Program-made: the position numbers and the translations under genes | DNA from: Paenibacillus hunanensis | GTDB lineage: Bacteria > Bacillota > Bacilli > Paenibacillales > Paenibacillaceae | DNA length: 60,210 nucleotides | NCBI RefSeq assembly: GCF_014645615.1 | Contig: NZ_BMMB01000013.1 | Span: 1-60,210, forward strand | Direction of reading: 5' to 3' | The notes under the pieces: model-generated | What the model was told of the DNA's origin: nothing | The model's database searches: none | What the model saw: the letters and a program-made list of their open reading frames with translations, nothing else | In this document: in pieces, positions 7,818 through 16,920 of the stretch | Numbering within the stretch: position 1 is the stretch's first letter | Layout: every line of letters begins with the position of its first letter

Positions 7818-8294
7818 TCAACGCTTCTGATTCTCACGCAATGCACGCTGGATATCGCGCTGTGCATCTCGTTTCGCCGCTGTAGCACGCTTATCATGCT
7901 GCTTCTTACCTTTACCCAGTCCGATCAGCAGCTTGGCGTAGCCGTTACGAATGTACACTTTGAGTGGAACGATCGTATAACCGTCGCGCTTGGAGGCGCC
8001 GATCAGCTTGCTGATCTGTTCCTTGTGTAGCAGCAGCTTGCGGGTACGAGTCGGGTCTGCTGGATTGCTGCGATTCCCTTCCTCGAACGGGCTGATGTGC
8101 ATATTGTGCAGGAACACCTCGCCATTACGGATCGTCGAGAAGGCGTCGTTAATATTCGCGCGTGCGCGGCGTAACGATTTGATCTCGGTTCCGGTCAGCA
8201 CCATTCCTGCTTCGTATGTGTCCTCGATAAAATAATCGTGGGACGCTTTTTTATTTTGAGCGAGTACTTTGTTTTCGCTTTTTTTGGTTGCCAT
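7818..8294 (-). CDS. smpB: SsrA-binding protein SmpB
   Basis: 158 residues, normal length for SmpB, the small RNA-binding protein that places tmRNA in the stalled ribosomal A site. Family landmarks are NKKASHDYFIEDTYEAG, LTGTEIKSLR, FLHNMHISPFEEGN and the C-terminal basic tail that enters the mRNA channel (AAKRDAQRDIQRAL). ATG 8294 has AAGGAGGA 7-8 nt upstream. It lies between rnr and ssrA on the same strand, so the three form a trans-translation/RNA-decay group: RNase R degrades the non-stop mRNAs released by tmRNA. The intergenic hairpin at 8500-8533 separates it from rnr. Confidence 0.97.
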   Translation of the reverse strand: MATKKSENKVLAQNKKASHDYFIEDTYEAGMVLTGTEIKSLRRARANINDAFSTIRNGEVFLHNMHISPFEEGNRSNPADPTRTRKLLLHKEQISKLIGASKRDGYTIVPLKVYIRNGYAKLLIGLGKGKKQHDKRATAAKRDAQRDIQRALRENQKR

Positions 8295-8499
8295 CTGTGG
8301 TCCTCCTTCCGCATAGGTTCCCGCGCAGGGAGTTACGGAGTAGATTCAGGTATCTATTGGCTGGAAATCCATGATACCGTGCTTAGTGTATTCGTCGCCA
8401 TTTCGTCATACCTATCACTGCATACGGAAAATATATGAACTACTCTGGCGCCGATTCGTTGACTACATCAATCGAAAATTACGAAAAACACATATCATT

Positions 8500-8533
8500 A
8501 GGAGATAGGCCGTACACGAACAACCTATCTCCT
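8500..8533. other. hairpin between rnr and smpB
   Basis: AGGAGATAGG (8500-8509) pairs perfectly with CCTATCTCCT (8524-8533). On the minus strand no U-run follows, so it may be a partial terminator or an RNA-processing or stability element between rnr and smpB. The rest of 8295-8622 holds no gene I can support. Confidence 0.5.
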
Positions 8534-8622
8534 TTGCAAAATGAATAGGTCGAATTAAACAATGAGGGATAACCGTATCTTGTACTTTTCGACCCTATCC
8601 ATCCTCTGCTACCGTCTATATC

Positions 8623-11427
8623 TTATTCCGTACCCTTCGACTTATCCTTCTTTTTCTTGAATTTGCGCTTAGGCGGCTTGCTTGATTCTGCTGGAGCGCT
8701 GTTCGTTACTGATGATGAAGAATCGGAAGGCTTACGGGATTTACTTTTCTTCTTTTTACTCGATTCTACCGGGCTGCTGTAACCACCTTTACCAGAGCCG
8801 AAGGCGAAGCTACGCGTACTGCTTTCTCCACCCTTAGAGGAACTGGAGAAGTTAATGCCGCTGTCCTTTTTCCGTTTCTTCTTGTTGGAGCTGTTACCGG
8901 AGCTTGCAGTTTCACTTCCACTTCCTGCTGGAGTGGCTTGCGCGGATGTAGCTCCTCCTGCGGAGCCACGTTTGCGCTTACTGCGACCGCCTGTAGGATA
9001 ACGTACGGAATCGCCGCCGTTACCGCTGCTCGCGTTACCTGAAGCAACGCTACTATCTCCAGTACGTCCATTTGGTGTACTCGCTGCTGTACCGTTACCA
9101 CCAGCATTTGCTTTTGCATTCTTGGCAGCGCGTCCGAAGCGCTCGGCTTTTTTCGCGTTTTTGTTTTTGCTTCTGCGTCCTGTGCCAGCGGCGCGCTCGC
9201 CGTTGCCACTATCTGTACGAGTACCGCGTCCGCCGCGGCGTTCACTCTCTCCGCGTGCGCCACGATCTGCAAAACGACGATTCGATTTGGGCATATCCGT
9301 CAGCTCGAAGTCGATCGTATGATCGTCCATATTCACGCCGGCTACACGAATGGTAATTGTATCCCCGATACGGAAGATACGTGATGTGCGCTCGCCGAGC
9401 AGGATCATCTGTTTATCGTCGAAATGGTAGTAATCGTCCGTCAGCATACCAAGGCGGATCAAGCCCTCTACGGTATTTTCCAGCTCGATAAACATACCGA
9501 ACCCGGTTACGCTGCTGATGATCCCTTCGAATTCCTCGCCCACTTTATCCAGCATGTACTCCGCTTTTTTGAGCTGATCAGTGTCGCGCTCAGCGTCTAC
9601 AGCGACACGCTCACGCTCGGATGATTGCTGGGCGATATCTGACATACGGGATTCCAGATACGCCTGACGTTCTGGTGAGAGCCCACCGCCACCGTTTTCG
9701 ATCACTTCGCGGATCACGCGGTGAATAACCAGATCGGGATAACGACGGATCGGTGAGGTGAAGTGGCTATAGTATTCAGCGGCAAGTCCGAAGTGACCGG
9801 AGCTATCTGCGGAATATTTCGCCTGCTTCATCGAGCGTAGCATCATTGTGCTGATCACTGTCTCTTCCTTCTCACCCTTGATCTCCTCCAGCAATTGCTG
9901 AAGCGCACGCGGGTGGATCAGATTGCCTGTCCCTTTGACCGCATAACCGAAGTTTTGCACGAAGCCGAGGAAGCTTTGCAGCTTCTCCTGATCCGGGTTT
10001 TCGTGAATGCGGTATAGGAATGGCACTTTGAGCCAGTGGAAATGCTCGGCTACCGTTTCGTTGGCAGCCAGCATGAATTCCTCGATAATCTGCTCGGCGA
10101 TCGAACGCTCGCGTTTGACGATATCGACAGGCTTGCCGCTCTCATCCAGGATGATCTTCGATTCTTCAAAGTCAAAATCGACTGCACCACGACGCATCCG
10201 GTTACCACGCAGCTTCATCGCCAGCTCACGCATCAGCTTGAAGTCGTCGATCAGCGGTGCGTATCGCTCCATCAGTTCAGGATCTTCATCCTCCAGAATA
10301 CGGCGCACATTTTTGTACGTCATCCGTTCCTTCGTCTTGATCACACTGGTGAAAATATCATGCTGCACGACCTTCATATTCTCGTCAAATTCCATCTCAC
10401 AGCTCAGCGTCAGACGATCTACCTGTGGATTCAAGCTACAGATTCCGTTGGACAGGCGATGCGGCAGCATCGGAATGACGCGGTCGACCAGATACACGCT
10501 ACAGCCACGATTGTAGGCTTCCTCGTCCAGCTTGGAGCCTTCGCGCACATAATAGCCTACATCGGCGATATGCACGCCCAGACGATAGTTCCCATTCGGC
10601 AGGCGCTCTACGTTAACCGCATCATCCAGATCCTTTGCATCCTCGCCATCGATGGTAACAATGTTTTTGCCACGTAGATCGCGGCGACCCTGCTGGATGA
10701 TCTCTTCTTCCGTGATCGCATCCGGTGCGCCCTGCGCCTCGTCCATCACTTCATCCGGGAAGGCTTCCGGCAGCTGATGCTTGCGAATGATCGACAGAAT
10801 ATCGACACCTGGATCATCCTTATGTCCGAGCACTTCAACAATTCGGCCTTCCGCAGCTGCGCGTCCCTCTGGATAGCTGACAATCTCAGCAACGACCTTT
10901 TCACCGTCTACTGCATTGCCAAATGATTCCTTTGGAATGAAAATATCACGGTTAATGCGCTTGTCATCTGGCAGCACAAAGCCATACGTGTCCAGTCCCT
11001 GGAACACGCCAACGATGCGCGTATTTTTACGTACAAGTACACGCACTACAACGCCTTCCATGCGTCCACCAGAAGCGTTACGTGAGGTGACCTTCACCAG
11101 TACGGTATCCCCGTTCATCGCAGTGTTCAGGTCATTGGCATGGATGTACACGTCTCCATGCTCGCGATCCTCAGGGATAAGAAAGGCAAAGCCCTTCGCG
11201 TGCGCCTGAATGCGCCCTTTGACCAGATCCATACGTTCCGGTACGCCATAGCGATTGGCGCTATTCACAACGATATCGCCAGCTTCCTCCAAGCGATTCA
11301 GCAGCTTCACAAGCTCCTTAAAATCCGAGGCATCTTCAATACGAAAATGCTCCTCTAGTTCCTGGTACGTCATTGGTTTATAAGCGGTTGCCCGCATAAA
11401 TGTTAATAATTGTTCTTCTGTAATCAT
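8623..11427 (-). CDS. rnr: ribonuclease R with extended C-terminal tail
   Basis: 934-residue 3'-5' exoribonuclease that degrades structured RNA. Order: N-terminal winged helix (1-65), two cold-shock domains (about 70-220), RNB catalytic domain starting near 255 with the acidic metal cluster D260-GED-AK-D266-L-DD, SPIRRYPDLVIHR further on, and an S1 domain (EGIISSVTGFGMFIELE) ending near 710. The last 220 or so residues are a disordered Gly/Ser/Lys/Arg tail with blocks such as KKKRKK and KRKFKKKK. This is longer than usual; family members are commonly near 700-815 residues. A basic tail in RNase R helps ribosome and RNA association in other bacteria. ATG 11427 has GAGGTG upstream. Confidence 0.96.
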   Translation of the reverse strand: MITEEQLLTFMRATAYKPMTYQELEEHFRIEDASDFKELVKLLNRLEEAGDIVVNSANRYGVPERMDLVKGRIQAHAKGFAFLIPEDREHGDVYIHANDLNTAMNGDTVLVKVTSRNASGGRMEGVVVRVLVRKNTRIVGVFQGLDTYGFVLPDDKRINRDIFIPKESFGNAVDGEKVVAEIVSYPEGRAAAEGRIVEVLGHKDDPGVDILSIIRKHQLPEAFPDEVMDEAQGAPDAITEEEIIQQGRRDLRGKNIVTIDGEDAKDLDDAVNVERLPNGNYRLGVHIADVGYYVREGSKLDEEAYNRGCSVYLVDRVIPMLPHRLSNGICSLNPQVDRLTLSCEMEFDENMKVVQHDIFTSVIKTKERMTYKNVRRILEDEDPELMERYAPLIDDFKLMRELAMKLRGNRMRRGAVDFDFEESKIILDESGKPVDIVKRERSIAEQIIEEFMLAANETVAEHFHWLKVPFLYRIHENPDQEKLQSFLGFVQNFGYAVKGTGNLIHPRALQQLLEEIKGEKEETVISTMMLRSMKQAKYSADSSGHFGLAAEYYSHFTSPIRRYPDLVIHRVIREVIENGGGGLSPERQAYLESRMSDIAQQSSERERVAVDAERDTDQLKKAEYMLDKVGEEFEGIISSVTGFGMFIELENTVEGLIRLGMLTDDYYHFDDKQMILLGERTSRIFRIGDTITIRVAGVNMDDHTIDFELTDMPKSNRRFADRGARGESERRGGRGTRTDSGNGERAAGTGRRSKNKNAKKAERFGRAAKNAKANAGGNGTAASTPNGRTGDSSVASGNASSGNGGDSVRYPTGGRSKRKRGSAGGATSAQATPAGSGSETASSGNSSNKKKRKKDSGINFSSSSKGGESSTRSFAFGSGKGGYSSPVESSKKKKSKSRKPSDSSSSVTNSAPAESSKPPKRKFKKKKDKSKGTE

Positions 11428-11698
11428 AAAAATTCACCTCGGCCCACCTTCAGCAGCGCTCACGCTCATCCGGCTCATATGTAATTGCAGTTTGATGTGC
11501 TTTATACGCTGATCTGTGTCGGTGATGGATGATAGAACGCAGATCGGTCCATGATCTGCTGGACGTCTGCGTGTTGAACGAGTCGAACGATCATGCTTCA
11601 TGTAGTATACACATACCCTAGTATACACTAATTTAATCCAGAGCCTGTAGTTCCCGGCGAAATTCATAAGCAATCGAGCCACTTCGCATCCGGTATAC

Positions 11699-11755
11699 AA
11701 AAAAAGGCGGCACATCCACCACTCTCTCCTTGGTTGAGAGCGGTGAATCGCCGCA
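11699..11755 (-). terminator. intrinsic terminator between secG and rnr
   Basis: On the minus strand GCGGC, CACC and CTCTC pair with GAGAG, GGTG and GCCGC, followed by CTTTTTTT. It lies upstream of rnr, so it could end read-through from secG or act as an attenuator in the rnr leader. Confidence 0.7.
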
Positions 11756-11938
11756 AAGGATCTTGCACATCATGGACTTCAGTCTTGCTTCAACTTGCAT
11801 GGGAATAATGGACAAGCTCGGGAACAGTTCCCATTATAAAACGGTAATATGAACTCTATATGAACAGATAACAATGGATTATTCACCTGTAAACCAATCG
11901 CTATTCCCGACAGCCCATTTCATTCTTCCTAACAACAA

Positions 11939-11982
11939 ATAACCCGGTACGCAGACTCCTCAGAGTCTCCATACCGGGTTAT
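11939..11982 (-). terminator. secG terminator
   Basis: ATAACCCGGTA pairs with TACCGGGTTAT with inner GACTC/GAGTC pairing, just past the secG stop. Apart from the two terminators, 11428-12013 holds only weak open frames with no ribosome binding site. Confidence 0.7.
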
Positions 11983-12013
11983 CCTTGCTACCCTTATCAT
12001 CGCTAACGTTCAA

Positions 12014-12244
12014 TTACTTGAAGACAGCAACCAGGATCGCGAATACGAAAAATGCAGCACCCAGACCAGCGGTCGTGCGTTGCAGCACCAGGTCCATACC
12101 ACGTGCTTTTGTTTTACCGAAAAGATGCTCGGCGCCGCCGGAGATGGCACCGGAAAGACCAGCACTTTTACCTTTTTGCAGCAGCACAACAATAATCAAA
12201 GCAACGGAGACGATTGTAAGCAGAATCTGAAAAGTTAATTGCAT
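12014..12244 (-). CDS. secG: preprotein translocase subunit SecG
   Basis: 76-residue membrane protein of the SecYEG translocon. It has two hydrophobic segments (LLTIVSVALIIVVLLQ near 7-22 and AAFFVFAILVAVF near the C-terminus) around the conserved loop KGKSAGLSGAISGGAEHLFG. ATG 12244 is chosen because AGGAGGTG lies 6 nt upstream; the in-frame GTG three codons earlier is part of that binding site. It is transcribed alone: a terminator of the eno operon lies upstream and its own terminator lies downstream. Position between eno and rnr matches Bacillales gene order. Confidence 0.95.
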   Translation of the reverse strand: MQLTFQILLTIVSVALIIVVLLQKGKSAGLSGAISGGAEHLFGKTKARGMDLVLQRTTAGLGAAFFVFAILVAVFK

Positions 12245-12401
12245 AATTTCCACCTCCTTGAAGGGTTACGCCGAGCCTCTATAAATGTATATGTACAGGT
12301 TGTACAACCATATCATTCTATAGAAACAGCATTTATAGTTTATCATATCGCATACGGCAATGGCAATGCTTTCCTGATGGAGCTACCCACCGTTTTATTA
12401 T

Positions 12402-12433
12402 AAAAAAATAGCCATCCGCTGAAACGGATGGCT
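12402..12433 (-). terminator. intrinsic terminator downstream of eno
   Basis: AGCCATCCG pairs with CGGATGGCT around CTGAAA; on the minus strand it is followed by ATTTTTTTAT. It lies about 600 bp beyond the eno stop, so the eno transcript probably has a long 3' region or includes the small frame at 12709-12975. Confidence 0.85.
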
Positions 12434-12708
12434 GCTGTCCGGTACATGGCTGGCTAGAGCGACATAAGTAGCGGCTCAAGCCGCCTGTGCCAGAAATGTA
12501 CGGTCAGCCGCAACGCCCATTCCTATAACGGATGGCAGGCAGCATGTTACCATGCTGTGCAGCTTTGACGGATACCGATTACCTTGAGCCAAGCCGCTCA
12601 AGCATCTGTGATCCAGTCACCATATAGATTGTATAACGGGAAGACGATCCCCGGAGCCGTCATCATGGCAGTGCAGATGAAGTAGCATATTGTCATTCCA
12701 TCTACTGT

Positions 12709-12975
12709 CTACCATCTGCTAGTGAACGCTAAACGTCCAATAGCAATGAATGCCCACAATATGAGAATACCCGATGCGAGGTAGAACTCCTGCTGACCTT
12801 CATATAACGGGCTCCGTGTCGTCCCTCTCCAGGGCAGCCTTCGTTTGCCGACAAGCGGCAATGATCCGCTGACTGCCCGGTGTCTATCGATTCGGTATAT
12901 CCCATTTGATCTGTTACAGCGATAGCAGATAAGCTGGTCTATTACCATCAGGAAATGGTGAATGATATTCTCCAT
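12709..12975 (-). CDS. doubtful small membrane protein
   Basis: An 88-codon frame between eno and its terminator. The C-terminal 25 residues (YLASGILILWAFIAIGRLAF) look like a transmembrane segment, while the N-terminal half is rich in Arg, Cys and His. The start is weak: AAGGA abuts ATG 12975, and an internal ATG lacks a good ribosome binding site. It could be a real small membrane protein in the eno transcript or a chance frame. No family is recognised. The rest of 12434-13039 shows only partial inverted repeats around AGCGGCTCAAGCCG. Confidence 0.25.
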   Translation of the reverse strand: MENIIHHFLMVIDQLICYRCNRSNGIYRIDRHRAVSGSLPLVGKRRLPWRGTTRSPLYEGQQEFYLASGILILWAFIAIGRLAFTSRW

Positions 12976-13039
12976 TCCTTACCGATAGACGTGTATTACG
13001 TCCTGCTCAGATCAATCGGAATGCTCCGATCGAACCGAA

Positions 13040-14344
13040 TTACTTCGTCAAACCTCTGTGCTCAGTCAGGTTGTAGAAGGATTTCAGGCCATCATATTTA
13101 GCAACTTCGCCCAGACGATCTTCGATGCGAAGCAGTTGGTTGTATTTCGCGATACGGTCAGTACGTGAAGGAGCACCAGTTTTGATCTGACCTGCATTTG
13201 TTGCAACTGCGATGTCAGCGATTGTGCTATCTTCGGACTCACCGGAACGGTGGGAGATAACTGCTGTGTAACCAGCGCGTTTCGCCATTTCGATCGCTTC
13301 GAATGTTTCAGTCAGCGTACCGATTTGGTTTACTTTGATCAGGATCGAGTTACCGATACCTTCTTCGATACCGCGGCCCAGACGCTCAGTGTTGGTTACG
13401 AACAGATCGTCACCTACGAGTTGAACTTTGTTGCCCAGTTTCTCAGTCAGCAGCTTCCAACCTTCCCAATCGTCTTCGGAGCAACCGTCTTCGATTGTGA
13501 TGATTGGGTATTTTTCTACCCATGAAGCCAGCAGGTCTACGAACTCAGAAGATGTGAAGGATTTGCCTTCGCCTTCCAGTACGTATTTACCATCTTTGTA
13601 GAACTCAGTGGAAGCAACGTCCATACCCAGGAATACGTCAACGCCTGGTTTGTAACCTGCTTTTTCGATTGCTTCGATGATTGCAGTCAGAGCTTCTTCG
13701 TTAGAAGCAAAGTTAGGTGCGAAACCACCCTCGTCACCAACAGCTGTGTTCAGACCTTTGCTACTCAGTACGGATTTCAGGTTGTGGAAGATTTCAGCGC
13801 CTGTACGCAGAGCTTCTTTGAAGCTTTTCGCGCCAGCTGGGATAACCATGAACTCTTGCACGTCAACGTTGTTGTCCGCGTGCTCACCACCGTTGATGAT
13901 GTTCATCATTGGTACTGGCAGTTGTTTTGCGTTGAATCCACCCAGGTAGGAGTACAGTGGCAGACCCAGAGCTTCAGCAGCAGCGCGTGCTACAGCCATG
14001 GAAACAGCCAGAATTGCGTTTGCACCCAGTTTACCTTTGTTTGCAGTACCATCCAGCTCGATCATTTTGCGGTCGATTGCCATTTGGTCTGTTGCGTCCA
14101 TACCGATTACTTCTGGAGCGATGATTTCGTTTACGTTCTCAACAGCTTTCAGAACGCCTTTACCCAGGTAACGGGATTTGTCGCCATCACGCAGCTCAAC
14201 CGCTTCGTGTGCACCAGTGGAAGCACCGGAAGGTACGATTGCGCTAGCTACAACGCCGGATTCCAGATATACTTCTACTTCAACAGTTGGGTTACCGCGG
14301 GAGTCCAGGACTTCGCGAGCATATACATTCTCAATAGTTGTCAT
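13040..14344 (-). CDS. eno: enolase
   Basis: 434-residue phosphopyruvate hydratase converting 2-phosphoglycerate to phosphoenolpyruvate. Family motifs: VLDSRGNPTVEVEV at the N-terminus, PSGASTGAHEAVELRD, GDEGGFAPN, the metal site with ITIEDGCSEDDWEGW and GDDLFVTN, catalytic Lys in LIKVNQIGTLTE, and the signature AVISHRSGESED. ATG 14344 has AAGGAGA 9 nt upstream. It ends the glycolytic gene set, about 205 bp after gpmI. Translated residues are very conserved and codon use is biased towards a few codons, as expected for a highly expressed gene. Confidence 0.98.
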   Translation of the reverse strand: MTTIENVYAREVLDSRGNPTVEVEVYLESGVVASAIVPSGASTGAHEAVELRDGDKSRYLGKGVLKAVENVNEIIAPEVIGMDATDQMAIDRKMIELDGTANKGKLGANAILAVSMAVARAAAEALGLPLYSYLGGFNAKQLPVPMMNIINGGEHADNNVDVQEFMVIPAGAKSFKEALRTGAEIFHNLKSVLSSKGLNTAVGDEGGFAPNFASNEEALTAIIEAIEKAGYKPGVDVFLGMDVASTEFYKDGKYVLEGEGKSFTSSEFVDLLASWVEKYPIITIEDGCSEDDWEGWKLLTEKLGNKVQLVGDDLFVTNTERLGRGIEEGIGNSILIKVNQIGTLTETFEAIEMAKRAGYTAVISHRSGESEDSTIADIAVATNAGQIKTGAPSRTDRIAKYNQLLRIEDRLGEVAKYDGLKSFYNLTEHRGLTK

Positions 14345-14549
14345 GATTCAAAAGTCTCCTTCACTTGGATAAGTTTGGGCGGATGGGGACAGAGACTGCC
14401 ATCCATCCTTATATGTGGAACGCGCCCTAGCAGCAGACAGGCGACTTCAGCGGAACATGACGAGCATGTTAATCGCATGCCAGCTACAAGGTTCGTTCAT
14501 AACGGGTTTAAAAACGCTGCGCAAATAGCAGCCACATGCAGAAGCTTGC

Positions 14550-16091
14550 TTATTTACGGCTAGAAATGATAGACGTACCTGTCATTTCCTGTGGTTTGTC
14601 GATGCTGATCAGGTCAAGGATCGTAGGTGCGATATCACCCAGGATGCCGCCTTCACGCAGCACTACATTTTTGTCGGTTACGATAAACGGAACCGGGTTC
14701 GTTGTATGCGACGTTTGCGGGCGACCGTCTTCGTCGATCTCCGTTTCAGCGTTACCGTGGTCGGCTGTAATCAGCGCCACGCCGCCTTTTGCCAGGATCG
14801 CTTCAACGACACGTCCAACACATTCGTCAGTTGTTTCTACGGCTTTGATTGTCGGCTCCAGCTTACCGGAGTGACCCACCATATCCGGGTTAGCGAAGTT
14901 CAGGATAATAACATCCTGTCTTTCTGCTTCGATCTCCGCTACGCAGGCATCTGCCACTTCGCGCGCGCTCATCTCCGGTTGCAGATCGTACGTTGCAACC
15001 TTCGGTGAATTGATCAGAATACGAGTTTCGCCTTCCAGCTCTACATCGCGTCCGCCGCTAAAGAAGAAGGTAACGTGCGGATATTTTTCCGTTTCAGCAA
15101 TACGCAGTTGCTTTTTACCGTGCTGTACCAGCACTTCGCCCAGCGTATTGTCGAGACTTTTCGGTCCGAAGGCAATATGGCCTCTTACCGTTGCGCTGTA
15201 GGTAGTCAGGCAGACATAATACAGGTCTTTCGGATAGTTGCCGCGCTCGAAGCCGTCAAAATCCGGCTGTGTAAATGCCTGAGACAGCTGGATAGCACGG
15301 TCAGGACGGAAGTTCAGGAACACAACGGAATCGCCATCGTTCACTGCACCTACCGGCTGGCTATCACCATCCACGATTACAGCAGGAACCACGAACTCAT
15401 CGTATACTTCTCCCTGATAGGAAGTCGTTACAACGCCCAATGGATCAACAAACTGTGGGCCTTCGCCATAAGCGATGGCACGGAATGCTTTTTCTACACG
15501 ATCCCAGCGCTTGTCGCGATCCATTGCATAGTAACGACCTTGTACGCTGGCAATTGTACCAACGCCGATAGAGCCGATCTTCTCGATCAATTGCTCCATG
15601 TAGCCTTTACCGCTATCTGGTGCTACGTCGCGACCGTCCAGGAATACGTGGATCAGCACATCGTTAAAGTCTTGCTTTTTCGCCATTTCCAGCGTAGCAA
15701 ACAGGTGGTCGATGTGGCTGTGTACGCCACCATCGGACAACAGTGCAAATACATGCAGCTTTTTGCCGTTGGATTTAGCATTTTCGAATGCGCCGACGAG
15801 CGCTTCGTTTTGGAAGAAGTCGCCTTCGCGAATCGATTTGGAAATACGAGTCAGATCCTGGTACACCGTACGACCTGCGCCGATGTTCAGGTGACCTACC
15901 TCGGAGTTACCCATTTGACCTTCTGGCAGACCTACAGCTTCGCCGCAAGCCGTCAGTGTCGTGTGCGGGTATTCGGACATGTAACGGTCATAGTTCGGCT
16001 TTTTCGCCTGAGCAACACCGTTGCCCTCGACTTCTGCACGCAGACCGAAACCGTCCATAATGATCAGAGCTACTGGTTTTGGTACAGCCAT
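14550..16091 (-). CDS. gpmI: 2,3-bisphosphoglycerate-independent phosphoglycerate mutase
   Basis: 513 residues, typical for the Mn-dependent iPGM that interconverts 3- and 2-phosphoglycerate. Metal and catalytic motifs are visible: ALIIMDGFG near the N-terminus, MGNSEVGHLNIGAGR with the phosphorylated Ser, LLSDGGVHSH, FLDGRDVAP, FANPDMVGHSG and ITADHGNAE near the C-terminus. ATG 16091 directly abuts the tpiA stop (TAA 16092-16094), and its ribosome binding site GAGGGGGCG lies within the end of tpiA, so translation is probably coupled. It is part of the gapA-pgk-tpiA-gpmI-eno block. Confidence 0.98.
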   Translation of the reverse strand: MAVPKPVALIIMDGFGLRAEVEGNGVAQAKKPNYDRYMSEYPHTTLTACGEAVGLPEGQMGNSEVGHLNIGAGRTVYQDLTRISKSIREGDFFQNEALVGAFENAKSNGKKLHVFALLSDGGVHSHIDHLFATLEMAKKQDFNDVLIHVFLDGRDVAPDSGKGYMEQLIEKIGSIGVGTIASVQGRYYAMDRDKRWDRVEKAFRAIAYGEGPQFVDPLGVVTTSYQGEVYDEFVVPAVIVDGDSQPVGAVNDGDSVVFLNFRPDRAIQLSQAFTQPDFDGFERGNYPKDLYYVCLTTYSATVRGHIAFGPKSLDNTLGEVLVQHGKKQLRIAETEKYPHVTFFFSGGRDVELEGETRILINSPKVATYDLQPEMSAREVADACVAEIEAERQDVIILNFANPDMVGHSGKLEPTIKAVETTDECVGRVVEAILAKGGVALITADHGNAETEIDEDGRPQTSHTTNPVPFIVTDKNVVLREGGILGDIAPTILDLISIDKPQEMTGTSIISSRK

Positions 16092-16844
16092 TTACTTCGC
16101 CCCCTCAACGAGCGCGATGTAAGATTCAGGCTGTAGACTTGCGCCGCCAACGAGTGCTCCGTCGATGTCGCTTTGTCCCATGTACTCCTTCACGTTCTCC
16201 GGTTTTACACTACCGCCGTATTGAATACGAACCGCGTTAGCTACTTCTTCGTTGTACAGGTCTTTTACTACACCACGAATGTAAGAGATTACTTCATTCG
16301 CATCAGCGGAAGTAGAAGATTTACCTGTTCCGATTGCCCAGATTGGCTCGTAAGCGATAACTGTTGCTTTCGCTTGCTCTTCGCTCAGACCAGCCAGCGC
16401 GCCTTCAGTTTGTACTTTACATACATCCTTCGTTTGGTCAGCTTCACGCTCTTCGAGCTTTTCGCCAACACATACGATTGGAGTCAGACCGTGACGGAAT
16501 GCAGCGTGTGCTTTCTTGTTCACGATCTCGTCGGTTTCAGCAAAATACTGACGACGCTCGGAGTGACCGATGATCACATAGTCCACACCCAGGTCTTTCA
16601 GCATAACGCCACTGATCTCACCAGTGAATGCGCCGTTGTCTTCGAAATGAAGGTTTTGCGCGCCGATTTTGATGGAGGTGCCTTTTACAGCTTCAACCAG
16701 TGCAGGCAGATTTGTAAATGGTGCACAGATTACGCTCTCTACGCCTTCTACTTCTGCTTTGCCCTTGATGCCTTCGATGAATGCTTGAGCTTCCGGAACG
16801 GTTTTGAACATTTTCCAGTTGCCGGCAATGATTGGTGTTCTCAC
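16092..16844 (-). CDS. tpiA: triosephosphate isomerase
   Basis: 250-residue TIM barrel enzyme interconverting dihydroxyacetone phosphate and glyceraldehyde 3-phosphate. Motifs: RTPIIAGNWKMFK with the active-site Asn and Lys, IIGHSERR with catalytic His, AYEPIWAIGTGKSS with catalytic Glu, and the phosphate loop IQYGGSV and LVGGASL. The GTG start at 16844 is preferred because AAGGAG lies about 10 nt upstream and the protein then begins at the conserved N-terminus. A longer frame upstream adds residues not found in the family. pgk ends 77 bp upstream. Confidence 0.97.
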   Translation of the reverse strand: MRTPIIAGNWKMFKTVPEAQAFIEGIKGKAEVEGVESVICAPFTNLPALVEAVKGTSIKIGAQNLHFEDNGAFTGEISGVMLKDLGVDYVIIGHSERRQYFAETDEIVNKKAHAAFRHGLTPIVCVGEKLEEREADQTKDVCKVQTEGALAGLSEEQAKATVIAYEPIWAIGTGKSSTSADANEVISYIRGVVKDLYNEEVANAVRIQYGGSVKPENVKEYMGQSDIDGALVGGASLQPESYIALVEGAK

Positions 16845-16920
16845 TGAAGTATCACTCCTTCTATTCCATACTTGCACGCCGCTGGATTATAGCAGCGTGC
16901 ATACTGCTTTTATTGTAAAC

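Noticed and set aside
8766..9272. 168-codon minus-strand frame inside rnr
   Set aside because: Out-of-frame reading of the low-complexity RNase R tail; its Ala/Val/Gln repetition mirrors the codons of that tail.
11633..11815. 60-codon minus-strand frame between secG and rnr
   Set aside because: It overlaps a clear terminator hairpin and has no ribosome binding site.
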